Assembly: GCF_017052465.1 (NCBI RefSeq)
Contig: NZ_JAFHKT010000146.1
Location: 1-64,000 of the forward strand
DNA: 64,000 bases
Source of the DNA: Arthrobacter pascens
GTDB taxonomy: Bacteria > Actinomycetota > Actinomycetes > Actinomycetales > Micrococcaceae
Reading direction: 5' to 3'
Part shown: in pieces, positions 34,556 through 43,600 of the stretch
Layout: every line of letters starts with the position of its first letter
Position numbering within the stretch: position 1 is the first letter of the stretch
The notes under the pieces: model-generated
Told to the model about the DNA's origin: nothing
Databases searched by the model: none
Seen by the model: only the letters and a program-made list of their open reading frames with translations
Program-made: the position numbers and the translations under genes

Positions 34556-37500
34556 GACAATTCCGACCTCTCCGGCAGAACCGGTCCGTTGTTAATCACC
34601 AATGAGCTTCCCCAGTCCGTGTTGGCGGCCGGACCGAAGCGGAGGAAGAGGACCGGCAGGACATACAGGGTGAGCAGGGCCGACGTGATCAGGCCGCCCC
34701 ACACGATCAGCGCCAGCGGCAGCAGCATGCCAGAGCCGACAGACCCGCCGAACAGCACCAGCGGCAGCAACGCCAGACCGGTTATGAGCACCGACAACAC
34801 CGTCGGCTGCAGACGCTCCGAAGCCGCCTGTTTCATCAGCACTCCCGGAGCCTCCGTTGGCGCCTGTTGTTGCAGGGACTGATAGGTCCCCATCAACATG
34901 ACGGCGTCTCTGACCGCGAAGGCCAGTACGGCCGCCAGGGCCACCAGGACGTACAGGGATCCGAAGCCGCCCGTAAGCCAGGCGGCAATGATGCCCCCTG
35001 CCAACGCCACCGGCAGGAGCACAAATACCAGCGCTGCGAGCCGCCAGCTGCCGAGCACCGTGAGCAGCAGAACCAGGATGCCGGCGGCCGCAGCCAGTGC
35101 CAGCCACCAGAACAGCGAGCCGGCAGCCTGCTGCTCGCCGTACTGCTTGGGAATCTCGGCGTGGTATTCGATGGGAAACTGCATTCCCTTAATCGCCGAC
35201 TGAATTTCTGCGCTGACATCAGCGAGGTTACGGCCCTGAATGTCAGCCACAACATCGAGGCGCCTGGACGTGTCGTCGTGGTGGATCACCGTCTGGTTGG
35301 GGCTCAGCCTGACACTTGCGACGTCACCGAGACGTACCTGACCGCCTTCGGGCTTGTCCACCAGCATGTTCTGGACAGTGGTCAGGCTGTGGCGCGTCTC
35401 CGCCGTGCCCTTAACGACAACCTGGAACACCTTCTGCTGCTCGAACATGTAGCCGACTTCGATGCCCTGCAGCACGGTGGCCGCGGCACGCCGCACATCG
35501 CCGGGCTTGACGCCTGCCTGTTGAGCCTTCACCAGATCTACCTCGATCTCGGCGACGGGTTGTTCGGCAGTGGCTTCCACGGTCGGATTGACAACCCCGC
35601 CCGTGCGCGACAGGATGGCGCGGATTTCCTCTGCCTTTTCCCGCAGGATGGCCAGGTCCACACCGTACACGCGGACCCGGAACTGGCGGTCGTCAAGGGC
35701 CTTGGCCGCGGCGACCTGCTGCTCAGGATACGTGGTGACATTGGCGTTCAGGCCGGGGTAGCCCGCCACGATCTGCCCGACATCGTTCCGGACGTCAGCG
35801 GAATTCGCACCCTCTTTCATGGTGACCCAGAGTTCGCCGGCGCTCACGTTGGAGGACTGGTCCGAGGTGACGGCACGGCCCACATGACCGCCAACTTTCG
35901 CCACTCCTTCCACAGTGCTGAGCTCCTCACCGGCTTTGGTCATCAGCCGGTTCATGACGTCCGGTCCCGTTCCTGCCGCCGCTTCCCACTCAACCAAGAG
36001 AGTACGGTCCGGAACGGAGCCCACGATCGGCAGTTCCCTGGTCAGTCCCGGCACCAGTGCCACGGCCACGATGGCCAGCACTGCGGCGACGGATGCAACC
36101 AGAACGGCCCCGGTCTTGGCGAAGGCTCCCGCTGCCCTGCGGTAGCGCTGTCCCATCTTCTGGACCAGCGGCGCAGTCCGCCGTGGCCGCTGGCGGCCGC
36201 GCAACAGCAGGCTCGCCAGTGCCGGCGTGACCGTCAGGGCTACCAGCATTGCCACGGCAGTGGCCAGCAGATATGACAACACCAGGGGCTTGAAGAAGGC
36301 CCCGTCCACGCCGGGAACGAACAACGCCGGCGCCAGAGCCAACAACGCGACAAGGCCCGCAAAGAGGACAGGTACCCGCGAACGCTGCAGCCCATGGGCC
36401 AGCAGGGCACCCTGGGACACCTTGTCGTCTGCGGCGTCCCTTCGGAAACTGTGCAGGTCCATGATGACGTCGCCGATGATGACGATAAGTGCCAGAATCA
36501 GGCCGGCGAACGCCATCGTGTTCAATATCGCGCCCTGGAAGTGCAGCACCAGCGCGGCAGCCGTCGCTGCCACGGAAATCGCCACGAACGCCAGCACCGC
36601 ATACCGCCAGGACCGGAATGCCAGCCCGATCGCGGCCGTCACCACCAGGAGGCTCACTAGCAATGCGACGCCAAGCCCGCTCGCAGCGGATTCAAGGAAC
36701 GATGCCGGACGGAAGACTGTGGAATCTACTGTGATGCCTGTCAGGCCGGGACGCAGACCGTCGAGGATTTCTTCAACGCCCTTGGTTACGTCCGCAACGC
36801 TGGTGTCCGGGAATTTCTCGATCACCAGCAGTAGCCCCGGAGTCTTGCCGGTGACGGCGTCGCCGATCAGGGGCTGGTGATCCTCGACCAAGGTCGTCAC
36901 ATCGGACAACTTCAGCGACTTGTTTTCGGCCCCCTCAACACTGACCTTTCCAAGGTCCTCGGGAGTCCTGATCGGAAGAACGTGCTGGATGCCGATCCGC
37001 TGGTTGGCGGATTCCAGGAACCCGCCGGTTCCCGGGGTTGAGGCCTCAAGGAAGCTCAGCGGCGAAACCCACACGGCGTTGCCGGCAGTCTCCACGACCT
37101 GGTTCAGTGTCACATTTTGGGCGCGGAGCTTAGCGGGGTCGACCTGGACCTGCAGCTGCTGCTCCCGCTGGCCGTAGATGGAAACGTTGGCAACACCTGG
37201 CACGCCCATGAGCGCGGGTTTGATGTCCCAGCGTGCCAGCACCGACATGTCGATTGGCGAGACCTCCTCCGAGGTCATCTGCACCATCATCACTCGGCTC
37301 GTCGATGACAGCGGCTGCATCAGCACCGGCGGCGTCGAGACATTTGGCAGGGCGAACGCCTGGGTCAGCCGTTCGGCCACCAGCTGCCGGGCACGCAATA
37401 TGTCCGTTCCCGGCTCGAAGACCATCTCAATGGAGGACAGGCCCGGAACGGAAACGGAACGGATTTCATCAAGCCAGGCGACCCCGTTCAGCAGGTCCGC

Positions 37501-37710
37501 CTCCATGGGTGAGGTAATGAGCTGTTCGACTTCTACGGCGGACAGGCCCAGCGCCTCGGTTTGAATTTCCACATGCGGTGGAGAAAATTCGGGAAGATTA
37601 TCCACTGGCATGGACGGCAGGCTGGTCAACCCAAGCCCTAAAATGCCGGCCGCAGCGGCCAAAACGATCAAACGAAACTTAAGACTCCAGCGGACAAGCC
37701 AACCGGTCAT
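34552..37710 (-). CDS. HME-type RND efflux permease (first permease, altered fourth helix)
   Basis: About 1050 residues, full RND layout and clearly related along its length to the permease at 30964-34101 (shared [27 protein letters not shown]-type segments). The proton-relay helix reads IIGDVIMDLHSFRR where the partner has [14 protein letters not shown], so one Asp is Gly and the Glu is His. It may be a non-pumping or differently coupled partner in a hetero-oligomer. The frame is open to a TTG at 37758; ATG 37710 aligns with the partner's start. First gene of the operon. Confidence 0.9.
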   Translation of the reverse strand: MTGWLVRWSLKFRLIVLAAAAGILGLGLTSLPSMPVDNLPEFSPPHVEIQTEALGLSAVEVEQLITSPMEADLLNGVAWLDEIRSVSVPGLSSIEMVFEPGTDILRARQLVAERLTQAFALPNVSTPPVLMQPLSSTSRVMMVQMTSEEVSPIDMSVLARWDIKPALMGVPGVANVSIYGQREQQLQVQVDPAKLRAQNVTLNQVVETAGNAVWVSPLSFLEASTPGTGGFLESANQRIGIQHVLPIRTPEDLGKVSVEGAENKSLKLSDVTTLVEDHQPLIGDAVTGKTPGLLLVIEKFPDTSVADVTKGVEEILDGLRPGLTGITVDSTVFRPASFLESAASGLGVALLVSLLVVTAAIGLAFRSWRYAVLAFVAISVAATAAALVLHFQGAILNTMAFAGLILALIVIIGDVIMDLHSFRRDAADDKVSQGALLAHGLQRSRVPVLFAGLVALLALAPALFVPGVDGAFFKPLVLSYLLATAVAMLVALTVTPALASLLLRGRQRPRRTAPLVQKMGQRYRRAAGAFAKTGAVLVASVAAVLAIVAVALVPGLTRELPIVGSVPDRTLLVEWEAAAGTGPDVMNRLMTKAGEELSTVEGVAKVGGHVGRAVTSDQSSNVSAGELWVTMKEGANSADVRNDVGQIVAGYPGLNANVTTYPEQQVAAAKALDDRQFRVRVYGVDLAILREKAEEIRAILSRTGGVVNPTVEATAEQPVAEIEVDLVKAQQAGVKPGDVRRAAATVLQGIEVGYMFEQQKVFQVVVKGTAETRHSLTTVQNMLVDKPEGGQVRLGDVASVRLSPNQTVIHHDDTSRRLDVVADIQGRNLADVSAEIQSAIKGMQFPIEYHAEIPKQYGEQQAAGSLFWWLALAAAAGILVLLLTVLGSWRLAALVFVLLPVALAGGIIAAWLTGGFGSLYVLVALAAVLAFAVRDAVMLMGTYQSLQQQAPTEAPGVLMKQAASERLQPTVLSVLITGLALLPLVLFGGSVGSGMLLPLALIVWGGLITSALLTLYVLPVLFLRFGPAANTDWGSSLVINNGPVLPERSELS

Positions 37711-38188
37711 ATCCTCAGCCCCCATCGCCATCGGAACGGGCACCACTGCCGGTTCCAATTACTGATGCGCCTATTCAGGGTTCACCCGCAGCGGCGTTGC
37801 CGCGGATGAGTGCCGAGTTGCCTCCCTCAACCCTGCACGTCCCCGATCATCCGGGGACGTGGCTGGCGCGCAGGTGATGGAGCAGACGCGGCCAGACGGA
37901 GAGCTATTTTCTTATCCGAATTGATTAACCAATTCCCGGGCAAGTGAGACCACGCTCATTCTGACATAGGAAAATGAGCTTATCCATTGATTTTTGGCCC
38001 TTATCCCGGCCTTTTTTCGGGCGGGCAAAGATTTATCGTTGCATCATTCTCCGCAGGCGCGGGAACCTCCGAATTAAGGGCCCGCCGTGAGACCGTCACG
38101 GGCCCAGGAGGTCACAATCGGGGCAGCAAATCCGCCACGCGGTCCTGCCTTCGTTGACTCCGGACGCGAGTGCCGCAAGGTTAGACCT
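37711..38188. other. Leader and intergenic region upstream of the RND operon
   Basis: No gene seen. A 9-bp hairpin ACGTCCCCG / CGGGGACGT (37837-37845, 37852-37860) lies in the likely operon leader. Further out, GAATTG-ATTAAC-CAATTC (37918-37935) is an exact dyad in an AT-rich stretch and a candidate operator. Bases 37900-38060 are markedly AT-rich. Near 38077-38104 GGGCCCG and CGGGCCC form a hairpin before the next gene. Confidence 0.5.
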
Positions 38189-38884
38189 ATGAGGCTTCAG
38201 CGAATCCCCACCGGACTGGCAGGCACGACGGCGGCTGCCGCCCTGGCGCTCTTGCTCACGGCCTGCGGGCCGAGCCAACCGTCCAGCCAGTCAAGCCCAG
38301 AGCAGACAACGGGCCCGGCTGAGGCAAGCAGCAGCGCCAGCCCAGGGGCCTCCGCAACGTCGGATCCGCCGTCGTCCTCCCCTGCTGCCTCACCTACCGC
38401 CTCGGCGCCGTCCAAGCCGGCTCCGAGCAGCGCGGCGCCAGCGCCAGGTTCCACGGCCGCCGGCGCGCAGCTGTGCAAGTCGTCGGCGCTGAAAGCCAGC
38501 ACGGACGCCAGCGGCGGCGGTGCGGCCGGCAGCGTTTACATGCGGCTGATCCTGACCAACAGCGGCACCGTGGCCTGCCACCTCAAGGGCTTCCCCGGTG
38601 TATCACTGACCAACGGTGCCGGCGGCCAGCCGATCGGCGCGCCGGCCCGGCGGGATGCGGCCACGCCCGTGAGCGATGTCCTGCTGGCCCCCGGACAGTC
38701 AGGTTCTGCCGAGCTGCGCTACACCCAGGCCCGCAACTACCCGGACTGCGCCCTGGCTCAGGCGGCCGGTTTCCGGATCTACCCGCCCGAGGACACCGCA
38801 TCGCTCTTCATGGCCAGGCCTTCGGACGCCTGCAGCAACGCCTCCATCGAACTCCTCACCATCGGGGCGTTCCAGCCCAGTTAA
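38189..38884 (+). CDS. DUF4232 lipoprotein
   Basis: 231 residues from ATG at 38189, preceded by AAGG. Lipoprotein signal with lipobox LLTAC (Cys near residue 25), then about 70 residues of Ser/Pro/Ala-rich linker, then a DUF4232 domain (about 95-231) with Cys pairs and the typical RLILTNSGTVACHLKGFPGV (20 residues) segment. Function of the domain is unknown; exported and membrane-anchored. The frame continues 34 codons upstream without a ribosome site. Confidence 0.85.
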   Translation: MRLQRIPTGLAGTTAAAALALLLTACGPSQPSSQSSPEQTTGPAEASSSASPGASATSDPPSSSPAASPTASAPSKPAPSSAAPAPGSTAAGAQLCKSSALKASTDASGGGAAGSVYMRLILTNSGTVACHLKGFPGVSLTNGAGGQPIGAPARRDAATPVSDVLLAPGQSGSAELRYTQARNYPDCALAQAAGFRIYPPEDTASLFMARPSDACSNASIELLTIGAFQPS

Positions 38885-39066
38885 TCCTGCCGCCTCACCG
38901 GCTCCTTCGCTTCCGCCTGGTCCTGCCCACGGGTTGGTGGCTGCGCTGTTCCTCCGCCCCAATTTCATAAGTACACTTGCGATTACGTCGGGGGCCTCAC
39001 CGCCTGGCAGGGCCCACGGCAGGAGTGCTCCGCGATGTGGCTACGGTTGAAGGCAGGTTGATTTCC

Positions 39067-40584
39067 ATGACGTCGCTCTGGTTGGACCGCACCGATACTT
39101 TCAGCGGAGACGACTTCCACCACGGTGGGAAGTACGACACTGTCGTCGTCGGCGCGGGCCTCACCGGGCTGGTCACCGCGCTCCTGCTGGCACGCTCGGG
39201 ACAGAACGTCCTGGTGCTCGAAGCCAGGAGCCCCGGCGCCGTGACCACCGGCAACACCACCGCCAAGGTCACCCTGCTCCAGGGGACCGTCCTCTCCGCC
39301 CTCCGGCGCCAATACCCCGCCAGAATGGTCGATGCCTACGTGGCCGCCAACCGCGAGGGGCAGGCCTGGCTGCTGCGGTACCTCGAATCCAGCAACCTTC
39401 CCTACCAGGAGCGTGACGCTTATACGTACGCCACCACGCCGCAGGGCGCCGGAATCCTGCGCAAGGAACTCGCCGTGGCTTTGGCCGCGGGCGTCGAGGT
39501 GGACTACCTGCGGAACCCCGGGCTGCCCTTTCCGGTCCACGGTGCGGTGCGGCTCCGCGGACAGGCGCAGATCAATCCCATGGATGCTGTCCTCGCCTTG
39601 GCCAAGGACGTGCGCTCGCACGGCGGCACCGTCGTCACCGGCGTCCGGGTCCTGAACGTCAGCGGTACCGCCCCGTCCACGGTCGAGACGGACCACGGGG
39701 CGGTGCGAGCCAATTCCGTGGTGGTCGCCACAGGCACGCCGATCCTGAACCGCGGCCTGTACTTCGCCAAACTCAAACCCAACCGCTCCTATGCCGCAGC
39801 GATGGAACTGGCAGACTCCACGGAACCCCCGGACGGCATGTATCTGTCCGTGGAGCAGCCCGTCCGGTCGCTGCGCGACTACCCTGCCGACGGCCGGCGC
39901 CTGCTGCTGGTAGGCGGCAACGGCCATCCTGTGGGACAGGCGGGATCGGAACAGGCGCACCTGGACGAACTGCTGGCCTGGGCGCACTCGCACTTCCCCG
40001 GCGCCACCGTGACCCACACCTGGTCTGCCCAGGACTACCAGTCCACCAACCTCATGCCCTTCTTCGGGAAACTCCCCCGCGGACGGGGCCGCATTTTCTT
40101 CGCCACGGGGTACAACAAGTGGGGAATGACCAATGCGGTTGCGGCATCCCTCGGCATCGCCGCGGACATCCTCGGCGGCAATTTGGAGTGGGCCAACACC
40201 ATCCACCGCCGCGTGACCGCGCCGCAGGGCGCCGTGTCCGCCGTCACGCTCAACGCCGGCGTGGCAGCCACCCTCGCGAAGGACTGGGCGCGGGCCGGAC
40301 TCCAGAAACTGCCCCAGGAAGGCCCCGCACCCGCGGAGGGGACGGGCAGCGTTGCCCTTCGCGGTCGCAGACCCGTCGCAACGTCCACCGTGAACGGGAC
40401 GACGTGTTCCTTGTCGGCCGTCTGCACGCACCTCGGCGGCATCGTGCACTGGAACGACAACGAGAAATCCTGGGACTGCCCCCTGCACGGTTCCCGTTTC
40501 AGCAGCGACGGCACGTTGCTCGAAGGACCGGCCACACGCGACCTGCAGCCTGCGGCGGAGTCCGGGCCGGAAGACCGCGGCTGA
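39067..40584 (+). CDS. FAD-dependent oxidoreductase with C-terminal Rieske domain
   Basis: 505 residues from ATG at 39067. A glycine/D-amino-acid-oxidase-like FAD domain starts with VVVGAGLTGLVTALLLARSG (20 residues) near 22-41. The last 75 residues form a Rieske [2Fe-2S] domain with CTHLGG and CPLHGSRFSSDG, which supply the Cys2His2 ligands. The two centres suggest internal electron transfer between flavin and cluster. Family members are often annotated as YuxG-type oxidoreductases, with unknown substrate. Monocistronic, ends 82 bp before lhr. Confidence 0.9.
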   Translation: MTSLWLDRTDTFSGDDFHHGGKYDTVVVGAGLTGLVTALLLARSGQNVLVLEARSPGAVTTGNTTAKVTLLQGTVLSALRRQYPARMVDAYVAANREGQAWLLRYLESSNLPYQERDAYTYATTPQGAGILRKELAVALAAGVEVDYLRNPGLPFPVHGAVRLRGQAQINPMDAVLALAKDVRSHGGTVVTGVRVLNVSGTAPSTVETDHGAVRANSVVVATGTPILNRGLYFAKLKPNRSYAAAMELADSTEPPDGMYLSVEQPVRSLRDYPADGRRLLLVGGNGHPVGQAGSEQAHLDELLAWAHSHFPGATVTHTWSAQDYQSTNLMPFFGKLPRGRGRIFFATGYNKWGMTNAVAASLGIAADILGGNLEWANTIHRRVTAPQGAVSAVTLNAGVAATLAKDWARAGLQKLPQEGPAPAEGTGSVALRGRRPVATSTVNGTTCSLSAVCTHLGGIVHWNDNEKSWDCPLHGSRFSSDGTLLEGPATRDLQPAAESGPEDRG

Positions 40585-40666
40585 CGGGCCGGCCTCGGCG
40601 GGCCGGCGACGGGTGCTCGCCCGCCGACGGCGGAATACTGTCGGGGCCTTAGGGCATGATGGAGGC

Positions 40667-43600
40667 ATGCAGTCGCAGGGGCCCGCCGGCACATCCGGCG
40701 GCACATCTTCGGTGGACTCCATGGGCCAGTTCAGCCGGCCCACCAGGGAGTGGTTCCTGGGTGCCTTCTCGGAGCCTACGCCGGCCCAGCGCGGTGCCTG
40801 GAACGCCATCTCCTCCGGTTCTCACGCCTTGGTTGTCGCCCCGACCGGTTCGGGAAAGACGCTCGCCGCCTTCCTGTGGGCACTGGACAGGCTGCTGCAT
40901 TCCGAGGCAGAGGTTTCCGGGCCCTCCATGCCCGCGGAACTGCCGGGCCTGGAGGGCCGCCCGAAGGCCGAGGGCGAGGATCCTCCCGCCGGCGCCCCGG
41001 GCGGCGCACGGGCCGCCAAACAGTCCAGGGCCCGGCGGCCAAAGCGAAAAACCCGCGTCCTGTACATTTCGCCGCTCAAGGCGCTTGGCGTCGACGTCGA
41101 ACGCAACCTCCGCTCCCCCCTCATCGGCATCACCCAGACGGCCAAGCGGCTGGACCTGCCCGCGCCGCTGATCACCGTGGGCGTCCGGTCCGGGGACACG
41201 CCGGCGTCCGAGCGCCGTGCCCTGCTCAGCAACCCGCCGGACATCCTCATCACCACCCCGGAATCGCTGTTCCTCATGTTGACGTCCAGGGCGCGGGAAA
41301 CCCTCAGCGAGGTGGACACCATCATCGTGGACGAAGTCCACGCCGTGGCTGGCACCAAGCGCGGCGCCCACCTCGCCGTCTCCCTCGAGCGGCTTGACGC
41401 GCTGCTGCCCAAACCGGCACAGCGGATCGGTCTGTCCGCCACGGTGGAGCCGCGGGAGCTCGTAGCCCAGTTCCTGGCAGGCTCCGCTCCGGTGGAGATC
41501 GTGGCCCCGCCTTCCCGCAAGAACTGGGACCTCACTGTGTCTGTCCCGGTGGAGGACATGTCGGATCTCCAGGGCGCAGCCGGGGCCTTCGATTCAGGTC
41601 CGGCCTCGGGGCTGCAGCCCCAGGCCTCCATCTGGCCGCATGTGGAGGAGAAGATCGTGGACCTGGTGCTGGCTAACCAGTCCACCATCGTCTTTGCCAA
41701 TTCCCGGAGGCTCGCTGAACGGCTGACCGCGAGGCTGAACGAGATCCATGCCGAACGGCAGCTCCTGGCTGTCGGCGGCGGCTGGGAGGAGCCGGCACCG
41801 GCTGTGCCCGGCCCCCTCCAGACCTCCACGGCCACTCCCGCCCACATGATGGCGCAGGCCGGAAGCACCTCGGGCGCCGAACCGCTGTTGGCCAGGGCCC
41901 ACCACGGCTCCGTCTCCAAGGACCAGCGGGCCCTCATCGAGGACGACCTGAAATCCGGACGACTGCGCTGCGTCGTGGCGACGTCCTCATTGGAACTCGG
42001 CATCGACATGGGCGCCGTGGACCTTGTGGTCCAAGTGGAATCGCCGCCGTCCGTGGCCAGCGGGCTGCAGCGCGTGGGACGCGCCGGGCACCAGGTTGGC
42101 GAGATCTCGCAGGGCTACCTCTTTCCCAAGCACCGTGCCGATCTCGTCCACACCGCAATCACCGTGGAGCGCATGCTGGCCGGCAAGATCGAGCGGCTCA
42201 GCATTCCGGCCAATCCCCTGGACATCCTGGCCCAGCAGACCGTCGCCGCCACGGCCCTGGGCAGGATCGATGTGGAGGAGTGGTTTGCCACCGTGCGGCG
42301 CTCCGCCCCGTTCGCCACCCTCCCCCGCTCCGCCTTCGAGGCCACCCTGGACCTGCTGGCCGGGCGCTACCCGTCCGACGAATTCGCCGAACTCCGCCCC
42401 CGCATCATCTGGGACCGGAACGAAGGGACCATCGAGGGCAGGCCAGGCGCGCAGCGCCTCGCCGTCACGTCCGGAGGCACCATTCCCGACCGCGGGCTGT
42501 TCGGCGTCTATATCATCGGCACCGAAGCGGAGGGATCGGCCTCACCTGGCGGGGACGCCGCCGGCAAGGTTTCCGGCACGGCCTCGCCCGCAAAGGGCGG
42601 CCGACGCGTCGGCGAGCTTGACGAGGAGATGGTCTACGAATCCCGGGTTGGCGATATCTTCGCCCTCGGTGCCACGAGCTGGAAGATCGAGGACATCACG
42701 CACGACCGCGTGCTGGTCTCCCCCGCCTTCGGACAGCCCGGCAAACTCCCGTTCTGGAAGGGCGACTCCTTGGGACGGCCCGTTGACCTCGGCCGCGCCC
42801 TTGGCGCGTTCGTCCGGGAACTGTCCGCGTCCGACGTCGGCCCTGCTACCGAACGCTGCAAGGCCAGCGGCCTTGACGACTTCGCCGCCAACAACCTGCT
42901 GCAGTACCTCAATGAGCAGAAGCTTGCCACCGAGGTGGTGCCCAGCGACACCACGCTGGTGGTGGAACGCTTCCACGACGAACTCGGCGACTGGCGGGTC
43001 ATTCTCCACAGTCCGTTCGGCATGCCGGTCCACGCGCCGTGGGCACTTGCCGTGGGCCAGCGCCTCCACCAGCGCTATGGCTTGGACGGCTCCGCCATGG
43101 CGGCAGACGACGGCATCGTGCTGCGCGTGCCCATGATGGAGGATGAACCTCCCGGCGCCGAGCTGTTTCTGTTCGACCCCGAGGAACTGGAGCAGATCGT
43201 CACGGCCGAGGTGGGCGGCAGCGCCCTGTTCGCCTCCCGCTTCCGCGAGTGCGCAGCCCGTGCCCTGCTGCTGCCGCGGCAGACCCCGGGCAAGCGGCAG
43301 CCGCTGTGGCAGCAGCGGCAGCGGTCGGCCCAGTTGCTGGATGTCGCGCGGAAGTACCCCGCTTTCCCCATCGTGCTGGAAACGGTTCGGGAGTGCCTCC
43401 AGGATGTCTATGACCTGCCGGCGCTGAAGGACATCGCCGCTTCGGTGGAACGGCGGGAACTCCGGATTGTCCAAACCACCACCCAGCAGCCCTCCCCGTT
43501 CGCCAAGTCCCTGCTGTTCGGCTACGTGGCGCAGTTTCTTTACGAGGGCGATTCCCCGCTCGCCGAACGCCGGGCGGCTGCATTGGCGCTCGACTCCACG

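Noticed and set aside
38983..40809. 608-codon frame opposite the FAD/Rieske gene
   Set aside because: Antisense shadow; the plus-strand product has complete FAD and Rieske motifs.
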